7,177 nucleotides of DNA, taken from positions 1-7,177 of the forward strand of contig JANWKW010000170.1 of assembly GCA_025451135.1 (NCBI GenBank), in the 5' to 3' direction. Both the position numbers and the translations under genes were made by a program. The notes under the pieces were generated by a model, which worked only from the letters and a program-made list of their open reading frames with translations, made no database searches and was not told where the DNA came from. Positions within the stretch are counted from its first letter, which is position 1, and every line of letters begins with the position of its first letter. This document shows positions 1-5,183 of this stretch, one piece after another. Source of the stretch: Vulcanimicrobiia bacterium. Its GTDB lineage: Bacteria; Vulcanimicrobiota; Vulcanimicrobiia; Vulcanimicrobiales; Vulcanimicrobiaceae.

Positions 1-1
1 C

Positions 2-364
2 GCACGCGGCGAGGGCATGCTGGTCCGGCGCGCACTGGAGTCCGACCGCCGCCGGCTCTCCTCCCACTTCTCGCCCTACCGCGGCGCGAGCGTCGAAGGC
101 GTGGTCGTTCTCAACATCAACGAGTTGGCCAACGCGGTCAAGCCGGTGCTGCAGCCGGGCGACGAGATGCACGTGCAGGTCATGCGCGAGGGCAAGGAGC
201 CGCATCAAGGCGTCGGCTATATGGACGACGGCACGATGATCGTGGTCGAACAGGGCCGCCGGCTGATCGGCGGGGCGGCCGACGTCGTGGTGACCAGCGT
301 CCTGCAGACGGTCGCCGGCCGGATGGTCTTCGCCAAGCTGAAGAAGGAGGCGGGCGGATCGTGA
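2..364 (+). CDS. C-terminal part of PIN/TRAM-domain RNase-like protein (YacL family), 5' truncated
   Basis: The reading frame is open from the window edge (first full codon at 2), so this is the tail of a longer gene; the ATG at 17 is internal. Seen: VLNINELANAVKPV followed by PGDEM, GVGYMDDGTMIVVE and VTSVLQTVAGRMVFAK, the characteristic end of the YacL-type PIN domain plus TRAM domain. Family knowledge: these proteins usually have N-terminal membrane helices, a PIN nuclease fold and a C-terminal TRAM RNA-binding domain; the cellular role is poorly defined. Context supports the call, since yacL directly precedes ispD in Firmicutes. Odd: just before the TRAM domain, where the family normally has a T-x-D-[FY] motif supplying a PIN acidic residue, this protein reads SSHF, then SPYRGASVEGV. 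The frame stays open, so this is substitution and not a frameshift. The stop overlaps the ispD start as GTGA. Family call is firm; nuclease activity is uncertain. Confidence 0.85.
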   Translation, partial: ARGEGMLVRRALESDRRRLSSHFSPYRGASVEGVVVLNINELANAVKPVLQPGDEMHVQVMREGKEPHQGVGYMDDGTMIVVEQGRRLIGGAADVVVTSVLQTVAGRMVFAKLKKEAGGS

Positions 365-1044
365 GTTGGGCTGCGGCGATCGTCGCCGCGGGTCGCGGCA
401 CGCGGCTCGGCCGGCCGAAACAGCTGATCGACGTCGCGGGCATTCCGCTGGCCGGCTGGGCCATGCGGTCGTTGGCGGCGATGCCCGAGATCGAGGACGT
501 GGTGGTCGTCACCGACGCGGAGTTCTTGGCACCGATGCGCGATCTCGCGCAGCAGATCTTCGGCGCGAGGCCGGTGCGCGCGGTCACCGGCGGCGCGACC
601 CGCCAGGCCAGCGTGCGCCGCGCGCTCGACGCATTGCCCGACCGCTGCACGCACGTGCTGATCCACGACGGTGCCCGGCCGCTGGTCCGCGCCCGCGACG
701 TGCGGGCCGGCATGAACGAGGTGCGCGAAGGCCGCGGCGCCGTGCTCGCGACGCCGGTCGTCGACACCATCAAGATCGTCGATCCGCGGACGATGACCGT
801 CGCCGAGACCCTGCCGCGCGGCGCGCTCTGGGCCGCGCAGACGCCGCAGTTCGGCACGCGCGCCGATTTCGAGCGCGCGCACCGCGAAGCGGAACGGGTC
901 GGCGTCGAAGCGACCGACGACGTCGCGCTGCTCGAACGGATCGGCATCGCCGTCGCGATCGTCCCATCGACCGGCGAGAACTTCAAAGTGACCGTGGAAG
1001 AAGATCTGCTTCGCGCCGAGCTGCTGCTCCGGGAGAACCTCTAA
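361..1044 (+). CDS. ispD: 2-C-methyl-D-erythritol 4-phosphate cytidylyltransferase
   Basis: IspD joins CTP and MEP to give CDP-ME plus pyrophosphate, a cytosolic step of the MEP isoprenoid pathway. At 227 aa it has the usual family length. Visible motifs: nucleotide-binding loop AAGRGTRLGRPKQ (residues 9-21), GGATRQASVRRAL (77-89), IHDGARPLV (101-109), ATPVVDTIK (130-138), LWAAQTPQF (156-164), ATDDVALLE (184-192) and NFKVTVEEDL (207-216). Together these separate IspD from MobA-like nucleotidyltransferases. Start: GTG at 361, with a strong Shine-Dalgarno AAGGAGG at 344-350 and 10-nt spacing; it overlaps the upstream stop as GTGA, so translation is probably coupled. ispF follows after 2 nt. Odd: the stretch between the loop Arg-Leu and Pro-Lys is two residues shorter than in the E. 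coli and Bacillus enzymes as I recall them, making this loop resemble the MobA/CoxI type. Confidence 0.96.
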   Translation: MSWAAAIVAAGRGTRLGRPKQLIDVAGIPLAGWAMRSLAAMPEIEDVVVVTDAEFLAPMRDLAQQIFGARPVRAVTGGATRQASVRRALDALPDRCTHVLIHDGARPLVRARDVRAGMNEVREGRGAVLATPVVDTIKIVDPRTMTVAETLPRGALWAAQTPQFGTRADFERAHREAERVGVEATDDVALLERIGIAVAIVPSTGENFKVTVEEDLLRAELLLRENL

Positions 1045-1046
1045 CC

Positions 1047-1520
1047 ATGCGCATCGGCCATGGATTCGATGCACACCGCCTGGTCGAAGGGCGGCGCCTG
1101 GTCTTGGGCGGCGTCGAGATCGCATTCGAGAAGGGCGCGCTCGGGCATTCGGATGCGGACGTGCTCGCCCACGCGCTGGCGGATGCGCTGCTCGGCGCCG
1201 CGGCGCTGGGCGACCTCGGCGGCCACTTCCCGGAGAGCGACGCGCGCTGGAAAGATGCCGACTCGATGGATCTGCTGGCGTTCTGCGCGGCCCAGGTCCG
1301 GCGCGCGGGGCACCGCATCTCCAACGTCGACGCCACCATCGTGGTGCAGACGCCGCGGCTCGCGGCGCACGTACCGGCGATGCGGGCGAACGTCGCGCAC
1401 CGGCTCGGCCTCTCGCTGCAAGCCGTCAGCGTGAAGGCCAAGACGAGCGAAGGTATGGGCTATACCGGCGACGGCAGCGGCATCGCCGCGTACGCCGTCG
1501 CATGTCTGGAGCCGGCGTGA
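1047..1520 (+). CDS. ispF: 2-C-methyl-D-erythritol 2,4-cyclodiphosphate synthase
   Basis: IspF cyclises CDP-ME 2-phosphate to MEcPP with release of CMP; in the family it is a homotrimer with a divalent metal at each active site. The protein is 157 aa, the normal length. Metal ligands D8 and H10 (GHGFDAHR) and H42 (DVLAHAL) fall at the same numbers as in E. coli IspF. HSDADV (34-39), ALLGAAALGDLG, HFPESD and the C-terminal KAKTSEGMGYTGDGSGI signature are also clear. ATG 1047 is chosen because the family begins MRIGxGxD; a GGGAG at 1031-1035 inside the end of ispD is a reasonable ribosome site. It starts 2 nt after the ispD stop and its own stop overlaps the next ATG as TGATG, so the three genes are probably translated as an operon. 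IspE, the intermediate step, is not in this window. Confidence 0.97.
   Translation: MRIGHGFDAHRLVEGRRLVLGGVEIAFEKGALGHSDADVLAHALADALLGAAALGDLGGHFPESDARWKDADSMDLLAFCAAQVRRAGHRISNVDATIVVQTPRLAAHVPAMRANVAHRLGLSLQAVSVKAKTSEGMGYTGDGSGIAAYAVACLEPA
1508..1511 (+). promoter_or_regulatory. Shine-Dalgarno deciding the start of the GluRS-like gene
   Basis: GGAG lies 8 nt upstream of the ATG at 1520, inside the last codons of ispF. The in-frame ATG at 1502 lies upstream of this site and has no comparable signal, so the ATG at 1520 is preferred. Confidence 0.55.
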
Positions 1521-2062
1521 TGACGGTCGACGCACTGGCCGCGAAGATGCAGGCATGGGGGCTGCTCGAAGCGCCCGCGCCCGAGGCCGCGCTGCGGTGG
1601 ATCGCGACCTTCATCGAAGCCTACGGCGATCGCCTGACCTCGGTCGATGACGCCTACGCGCCGATCGTCGCCTTGCGCAACGAAGGCTGTCTCATCCCGG
1701 CGCTCGAGCTCGAGCGGCTGCGTTCGCGCGACGTGCTCTTCTTTCTCGACACGTTCGCGCAGCATATCGATCACCAGGCCGAACTCCGCGGCTTGGACCT
1801 GCGCCACGACATCGGCGTGATGGCCGGCGAGTTCGGGATCGCCGCGGATGCGGGCTACGACGCCGTCCAGATGGCGCTGACCGGCGAGACGTCCGGGCCG
1901 CCGCTGGAGCTGCTGGCGCCGCTGCTCGGCCACGACAGGATCCTGATGCGGATCGGCGCGGTCAACTCCAAACTGCTCCACGGCCGCGGCCTCGAGCCGA
2001 TCGCCTACGGTCCCGACGGGAAGCCGTTCGAACCCCTTCGCGGCACCAAACCGCCGGAGTGA
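1520..2062 (+). CDS. Stand-alone GluRS C-terminal (anticodon-binding) domain-like protein
   Basis: 180 aa from the preferred ATG 1520 (TGATG overlap with ispF); an in-frame ATG at 1502 would add six residues. The protein looks like only the helical anticodon-binding half of bacterial glutamyl-tRNA synthetase. An N-terminal helical stretch with WIATFIEAYGDRL (27-39) matches the GltX pattern of Trp then ly-x-erl. The C-terminal MALTGETSGPPLELLAPLLG (118-137), then RILMRI (140-145), matches the GltX end with R-x-ALTG, GP-x-L, LLG and R-x-L-x-R. The Arg that normally precedes ALTG is Gln-Met here. There is no HIGH or KMSKS element, no zinc module and no room for the roughly 300-residue catalytic half, since ispF abuts. 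Position supports the relation: Bacillus has full-length gltX between ispF and cysE. It could be half of a split GluRS, a tRNA-Glu-binding accessory factor or a relic kept in frame; function is unproven. The fold call is by eye. Confidence 0.7.
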   Translation: MTVDALAAKMQAWGLLEAPAPEAALRWIATFIEAYGDRLTSVDDAYAPIVALRNEGCLIPALELERLRSRDVLFFLDTFAQHIDHQAELRGLDLRHDIGVMAGEFGIAADAGYDAVQMALTGETSGPPLELLAPLLGHDRILMRIGAVNSKLLHGRGLEPIAYGPDGKPFEPLRGTKPPE

Positions 2063-2079
2063 AACTCCGGCCTTTCCTT
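2053..2079 (+). terminator. Intrinsic terminator whose loop contains the stop codon
   Basis: GCCGGAGT (2053-2060) and ACTCCGGC (2064-2071) form a perfect 8-bp stem with a 3-nt GAA loop. The TGA stop (2060-2062) runs from the last stem base into the loop. A pyrimidine tail CTTTCCTT follows at 2072-2079. This probably ends the ispD-ispF operon. The tail is less pure than a classic U-run, so efficiency is uncertain. Confidence 0.7.
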
Positions 2080-2082
2080 ACG

Positions 2083-2125
2083 TGTCATCCCGAGCGTAGG
2101 GAGCGAAGCGACCGTAGTCGAGGGA
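2083..2125 (+). repeat. REP-like intergenic element with three 9-bp units
   Basis: Between the terminator and cysE sits GTCATCCCGAGC..., ending ...TCGAGGGA. Its core is three adjacent 9-mers, GAGCGTAGG (2092-2100), GAGCGAAGC (2101-2109) and GACCGTAGT (2110-2118), bounded by TCCC (2088-2091) and GGGA (2122-2125), which can pair. The style (TCATCCyGAGCG...AGTCGArGGA) resembles dispersed intergenic elements I recall from many environmental bacterial genomes. Only one copy is visible here, so dispersal is inferred. Confidence 0.5.
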
Positions 2126-2144
2126 GAAGGTTGACGCGTGCGGT

Positions 2145-2158
2145 TAGACTAGGTGGAT
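2145..2158 (+). promoter_or_regulatory. Possible -10 element for leaderless cysE transcript
   Basis: TAGACT (2145-2150) fits the TAnnnT -10 pattern and is followed by exactly 8 nt and then ATG 2159, the geometry of leaderless promoters. No good Shine-Dalgarno sits at a useful distance from this start: AGGTGG at 2151-2156 leaves only 2 nt. A TTGACG at 2131-2136 is too close to serve as a -35 for this hexamer. If it were paired with a weak -10 about 17 bp on, the start point would fall inside the gene. Tentative. Confidence 0.35.
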
Positions 2159-2836
2159 ATGGCCCGGCCCTTTAGCGCAATTCTCGGCGATCTCCGAGCG
2201 CCGCTCGAGCGCGACCCAGCCGTTCGCGGCTGGCTCGACGTCGTCTTGTCCTATCCGGGCTTCCACGCGCTGACGGCGCATCGGGTCATCCACCGCCTCC
2301 ACTCCTGGGGCATCCCGCTGCTGCCGCGCTGGCTCGCGCACGTCACGCGCTTCCTGACCGGCATCGAGATCCACCCGGGCGCGCGCATCGGCCAAGGCGT
2401 GTTCATCGACCACGGCATGGGCGTCGTCATCGGCGAGACGGCCGAGATCGGCGACGGCTGCACTATCTACCAGGGCGTGACGCTCGGCGGCACCAGCCTC
2501 TCGCACGGCAAACGCCATCCGACCCTCGGCAGAGACGTGACCGTCGGCGTGAACGCGGCGGTGCTCGGCGCGATCTACCTCGGCGACGGCGCGAAGGTCG
2601 GCGGCGGCTCGGTCGTCGTCAAGGACGTCCCCGCCAACGCCACCGTCGTCGGAATTCCCGCGCGGGTCGTGCTGCAGGACGGCAAACCCGTCAAAGCGGT
2701 TCCGGATCGCCCGCAGGTGGAGATGCCGGATCCCAACGCCCAGATGATCTCCGACCTGCAGGCGCGGGTAGGCGATCTCGAACGTCTGCTGCGCTTGCGG
2801 GACGCTGGAGATCACGATGCCGCTGCGGCTATATAA
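2159..2836 (+). CDS. cysE: Serine O-acetyltransferase
   Basis: CysE transfers acetyl from acetyl-CoA to L-serine, giving O-acetylserine, the acceptor for sulfide in cysteine synthesis. The 225-aa protein has an N-terminal helical part (YPGFHALTAHRVIHRL, 32-47) and a left-handed beta-helix of hexapeptide repeats from about residue 69. Catalytic-type residues are visible: D84-H85 in FIDHGMGVVIGET and H120 in GKRHP; GVTLGGTSL is diagnostic. A heptad-like tail (ISDLQARVGDLERLL) follows the helix. The last residue is Ile; in studied CysE proteins a C-terminal Ile inserts into the CysK active site to form the cysteine synthase complex. ATG 2159 is chosen; GTG 2153, in frame and 2 codons upstream, is possible, and a TAG at 2150-2152 rules out anything longer. 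The 3' end overlaps cysS by 20 nt. Feedback inhibition by cysteine is usual for the family; nothing here tests it. Confidence 0.95.
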   Translation: MARPFSAILGDLRAPLERDPAVRGWLDVVLSYPGFHALTAHRVIHRLHSWGIPLLPRWLAHVTRFLTGIEIHPGARIGQGVFIDHGMGVVIGETAEIGDGCTIYQGVTLGGTSLSHGKRHPTLGRDVTVGVNAAVLGAIYLGDGAKVGGGSVVVKDVPANATVVGIPARVVLQDGKPVKAVPDRPQVEMPDPNAQMISDLQARVGDLERLLRLRDAGDHDAAAAI

Positions 2837-4271
2837 CACCCGGACGCGTTCGACCGAAGCGTTCGCGCCGCTCGATGGGAACCGGGTCCGGATCTACGTC
2901 TGCGGGCTGACGCCGTCGGCCCAGGCCCACATCGGACACGCGCGGTCGTTCCTGTTCTTCGACGTGCTCCGCCGCTATCTGACGTATGCAGGCTACGACG
3001 TTACCTACGTGCAGAACGTCACCGACATCGACGACCGCAGCATCGCCCGCGCCCGCGAGACCGGCGAGCACTGGTACGATATCGTCAGCGGCTACTACGC
3101 CTCGTTCAAGGCTTCGATGGCGAAGCTGGGCGTGCGAGAGCCCGACCAAGAGCCGTACGCGACCAAGTTCATGGCGCCGATCGTCGGCATGATCGAACAG
3201 CTGATCGCCAAGGGGCACGCCTACGTCGCCAAGGACGGCGTCTACTACAGCGTGCCGTCGTTCCCGCGCTACGGCGCGCTTTCCAACCGCAACACCGACG
3301 AGTTGGAGTCGGGCGCGCGCATCGAGGTCGACGAGTTCAAACGGGATCCGCTCGATTTCGCGCTCTGGAAGTTCGTCAAGCCGGGCGAGCCGTTCTGGCC
3401 CTCGCCGTGGGGCGACGGCCGGCCAGGCTGGCATATCGAGTGCTCGGCGATGTCGCGCGAGTTGCTCGATCCGGCGGGCGCCGGCTTCGACATCCACGGG
3501 GGCGGAGCCGACCTGATCTTCCCGCATCACGAGAACGAGATCGCCCAGAGCGAACCGCTGATGCCGCATCCGCCGATGGCGAACGTCTGGATGCACGGCG
3601 GCCTGCTGCTCTTCGAGAACAAGAAGATGTCCAAGTCGCTCGGCAACTTCGAACCGCTCGAGGAACTGCTGCTGCGCCACGACCCGCAGGCCGTCCGCCT
3701 GTTGTTCCTGCAGACCGGGTACAGCAAGGTGATGAACTTCACCGAGGACGCGATCGGCGCGGCCGCGCTCGGCCTAGAACGGCTGAAGGCGGCCTATCGA
3801 GCGCTGCGCGGCGCGCCGGTCCGCGCGACCGGCGACGGCGTCGCGCTCGAGGCGGCCGTGCGCGAGGCGCTCGATGCCGACATGAATACGGCCGGAGCGC
3901 TCGCCGAGCTGCACCGGGTCGCCGGTCGCGCGGGCGAGTTCGAAAAGGCCGGCACCGACGTCGCCGGCGCCTACGAGGCTCTGCTCGACGTGCTCGGCCT
4001 GACGCCGGACGCGTCGTGGCTGGTCGCGCCGGCCGCGGCGGCCTTGCCCGAAGACACGCTTGCGCGCTTGCGCGCGACCTTCGGCGCCGAGATCTCCCCG
4101 AACGGCGCGAGCGCCGAAGACGCGATCGCGCGTATCCTCGACGCGCGCACGCAGGCGCGCGCGGACAAGAACTGGGCAGAGTCCGATCGCTTGCGCGACG
4201 CGCTGCTCGCCTGCGGCATCGCGATCAAAGACTCGAAGGATGGTACCACGTGGAACGTCGCCGCAGGATAG
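2817..4271 (+). CDS. cysS: Cysteinyl-tRNA synthetase
   Basis: CysRS activates cysteine with ATP and charges tRNA-Cys. It is 484 aa, normal length. Visible: zinc ligands C29 (IYVCG), C209 (WHIEC), H237 and E241 (HHENE); class I HIGH motif at 38-41 (AHIGHARSF); KMSKS at 270-274; DIHGGGADLIFPHHENEIAQ; a C-terminal helical DALR region and the final RADKNWAESDRLRDAL helix typical of the family. ATG 2817 has GGAG (2807-2810) with 6-nt spacing and lies inside the end of cysE, so the two are probably coupled; CysE ultimately supplies the substrate amino acid. Odd: the residues before HIGH read CGLTPSAQ where most CysRS have CGPTVYD. MshC ligases have a similar CGxTPYD, but the full length and C-terminal domain argue for CysRS. 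It overlaps rlmB by 22 nt. Confidence 0.97.
   Translation: MPLRLYNTRTRSTEAFAPLDGNRVRIYVCGLTPSAQAHIGHARSFLFFDVLRRYLTYAGYDVTYVQNVTDIDDRSIARARETGEHWYDIVSGYYASFKASMAKLGVREPDQEPYATKFMAPIVGMIEQLIAKGHAYVAKDGVYYSVPSFPRYGALSNRNTDELESGARIEVDEFKRDPLDFALWKFVKPGEPFWPSPWGDGRPGWHIECSAMSRELLDPAGAGFDIHGGGADLIFPHHENEIAQSEPLMPHPPMANVWMHGGLLLFENKKMSKSLGNFEPLEELLLRHDPQAVRLLFLQTGYSKVMNFTEDAIGAAALGLERLKAAYRALRGAPVRATGDGVALEAAVREALDADMNTAGALAELHRVAGRAGEFEKAGTDVAGAYEALLDVLGLTPDASWLVAPAAAALPEDTLARLRATFGAEISPNGASAEDAIARILDARTQARADKNWAESDRLRDALLACGIAIKDSKDGTTWNVAAG
4236..4240 (+). promoter_or_regulatory. Shine-Dalgarno deciding the rlmB start
   Basis: AAGGA sits 9 nt upstream of GTG 4250, inside cysS. The rlmB frame is open for hundreds of bases upstream, but only as a shadow of cysS. 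This site plus family length sets the start at GTG 4250. Confidence 0.65.
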
Positions 4272-5035
4272 GCAGCCCGGAGCGCCGCGCCGCACCGCTC
4301 GATTTCGACGACGTCATCTACGGCATCCACACCGTCGACGAGGCGTTGGAGGCCGGCGAACGGCTGCGCGCCATCCACATCTCGGACGATCGCAAGCGCG
4401 ACCCGATGATGCGCAAGATCCTGGACAACGCCAAAGCGGCCGGCATCCCGGTGCGCTTCGAGGAGCGCACCTGGTTCGCGCAGCTTCCGTACAAAGCGCA
4501 CCAGGGCTGCGTCGCGCTGGCCCAACCGTACGCGTACGCAAGCCTGCACGACGTGCTCGGCAAGCACAAGGACGGCGCGCGCCTGTTCGTGATCCTCGAC
4601 CACATCACCGACCCGCATAATCTGGGCGCGATCATCCGCACCGCCGAGTCGGTGGGCGCCGACGCGGTCGTCATCCCCGAGCGGCGGGCCGCCGGCGTCA
4701 ATGCGACCGTCCGCAAGGCGGCCGCCGGGGCGGCCGAGCATCTGCCGGTCGTGCGGGTCGCCAACATCGCCGACACGATCCGGACGCTCAAAAAGGCCAA
4801 CATCTGGGCGGTCGGAGCGGACGCGGGCCGCGAGTCCCAGGATATGGTCGAGGCCGACCTCAACCGCGACCTGGCCCTGGTGATGGGCGCCGAGGACGGC
4901 CTCTCCCAGCTGGTCAAGCGGGAATGCGACTTCCTGGTCCGGATCCCGATGCACGGCCAGACCGAGTCCCTCAACGCGTCCGTCGCGACCGCGGTCCTGC
5001 TCTATGAGGTCCTCCGCCAGCGCCGGCCGGCCTGA
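4250..5035 (+). CDS. rlmB: 23S rRNA 2'-O-methyltransferase (SpoU/TrmH family, RlmB-like)
   Basis: A SAM-dependent 2'-O-ribose methyltransferase. By family it modifies 23S rRNA, in E. coli at G2251, working as a dimer with a knotted SPOUT fold. The product is 261 aa. An N-terminal substrate-binding domain starts at DDVIYGIHTVDEAL (20-33). SPOUT motif 1 is LDHITDPHNLGAIIRTAES (116-134, with N124 and R130), motif 2 is LVMGAEDGLSQLV (210-222, E215) and motif 3 is IPMHGQTESLNASVATAVLL (232-251). Motif 2 is one residue shorter than the usual GSEGKG form. Start GTG 4250 has a good ribosome site and overlaps cysS by 22 nt. The Arg-rich N-terminus (residues 3-6) is encoded in the overlap. The mrnC gene that lies between cysS and rlmB in Bacillus is absent. 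RlmB is preferred over TrmH because of the N-terminal domain and the context; the exact target nucleotide is inferred. Confidence 0.93.
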   Translation: MERRRRIGSPERRAAPLDFDDVIYGIHTVDEALEAGERLRAIHISDDRKRDPMMRKILDNAKAAGIPVRFEERTWFAQLPYKAHQGCVALAQPYAYASLHDVLGKHKDGARLFVILDHITDPHNLGAIIRTAESVGADAVVIPERRAAGVNATVRKAAAGAAEHLPVVRVANIADTIRTLKKANIWAVGADAGRESQDMVEADLNRDLALVMGAEDGLSQLVKRECDFLVRIPMHGQTESLNASVATAVLLYEVLRQRRPA

Positions 5036-5054
5036 CCGAAGGGCCTTCGGGCCC
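5036..5054 (+). terminator. GC-rich hairpin after rlmB, weak terminator candidate
   Basis: GGGCC-TTCG-GGCCC (5041-5054) is a 5-bp stem with a stable UUCG tetraloop. An alternative stem, CCGAAG/CTTCGG (5036-5041 and 5045-5050), overlaps it. No T-run follows, so Rho-independent termination is doubtful; it may protect the mRNA 3' end or pause polymerase before the sigH promoter. Confidence 0.4.
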
Positions 5055-5077
5055 CGCCTTCGGAGCCGAAAAGGTCC

Positions 5078-5106
5078 TTGACGGGAGGAGGACCTCCTCC
5101 TATACT
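5078..5106 (+). promoter_or_regulatory. Sigma-70-type promoter of sigH
   Basis: TTGACG (5078-5083) and TATACT (5101-5106) are each one base from consensus and lie exactly 17 bp apart. Transcription should start near 5113, about 70 nt before the sigH start codon. This is the best promoter in the window and makes sigH separable from the cysE-cysS-rlmB unit. Confidence 0.85.
5084..5100 (+). promoter_or_regulatory. Perfect 17-bp inverted repeat filling the sigH promoter spacer (putative operator)
   Basis: GGAGGAGG (5084-5091), a central A (5092) and CCTCCTCC (5093-5100) form a perfect palindrome that starts right after the -35 and ends right before the -10. A dimeric DNA-binding protein here would block RNA polymerase. 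A competing repeat, AGGTCCT (5072-5078) with AGGACCT (5089-5095), spans the -35. The regulator is unknown; operator function is inference from position and symmetry. Confidence 0.5.
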
Positions 5107-5112
5107 TTCTTG

Positions 5113-5183
5113 GATGCGCCGCGCTCGACGGGCCACGGCTCGCGATTGGCGCGCATCGCTTTCCCCCGGGGGCAAAAGGCAGA
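5113..5183 (+). other. Structured 5' leader of sigH
   Basis: The predicted first bases GATGCGC (5113-5119) are exactly complementary to GCGCATC (5151-5157), closing a 7-bp stem around a GC-rich interior. A CCCCCGGGGG palindrome (5163-5172) sits just before the ribosome site AAGG (5176-5179). No known riboswitch was recognised. Confidence 0.4.

Noticed and set aside
2144..2839. 231-aa - strand frame opposite cysE
   Set aside because: Antisense shadow of a firmly identified gene; His/Asp/Arg-rich with no domain.
3407..4249. Long Arg-rich extension of the rlmB frame upstream of GTG 4250
   Set aside because: It lies inside cysS, has shadow-frame composition and no family similarity; the RlmB domain begins just after 4250.
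5084..5100. GGAGGAGG read as a ribosome binding site
   Set aside because: It lies between the -35 and -10, upstream of the transcription start, and about 90 nt from the start codon.
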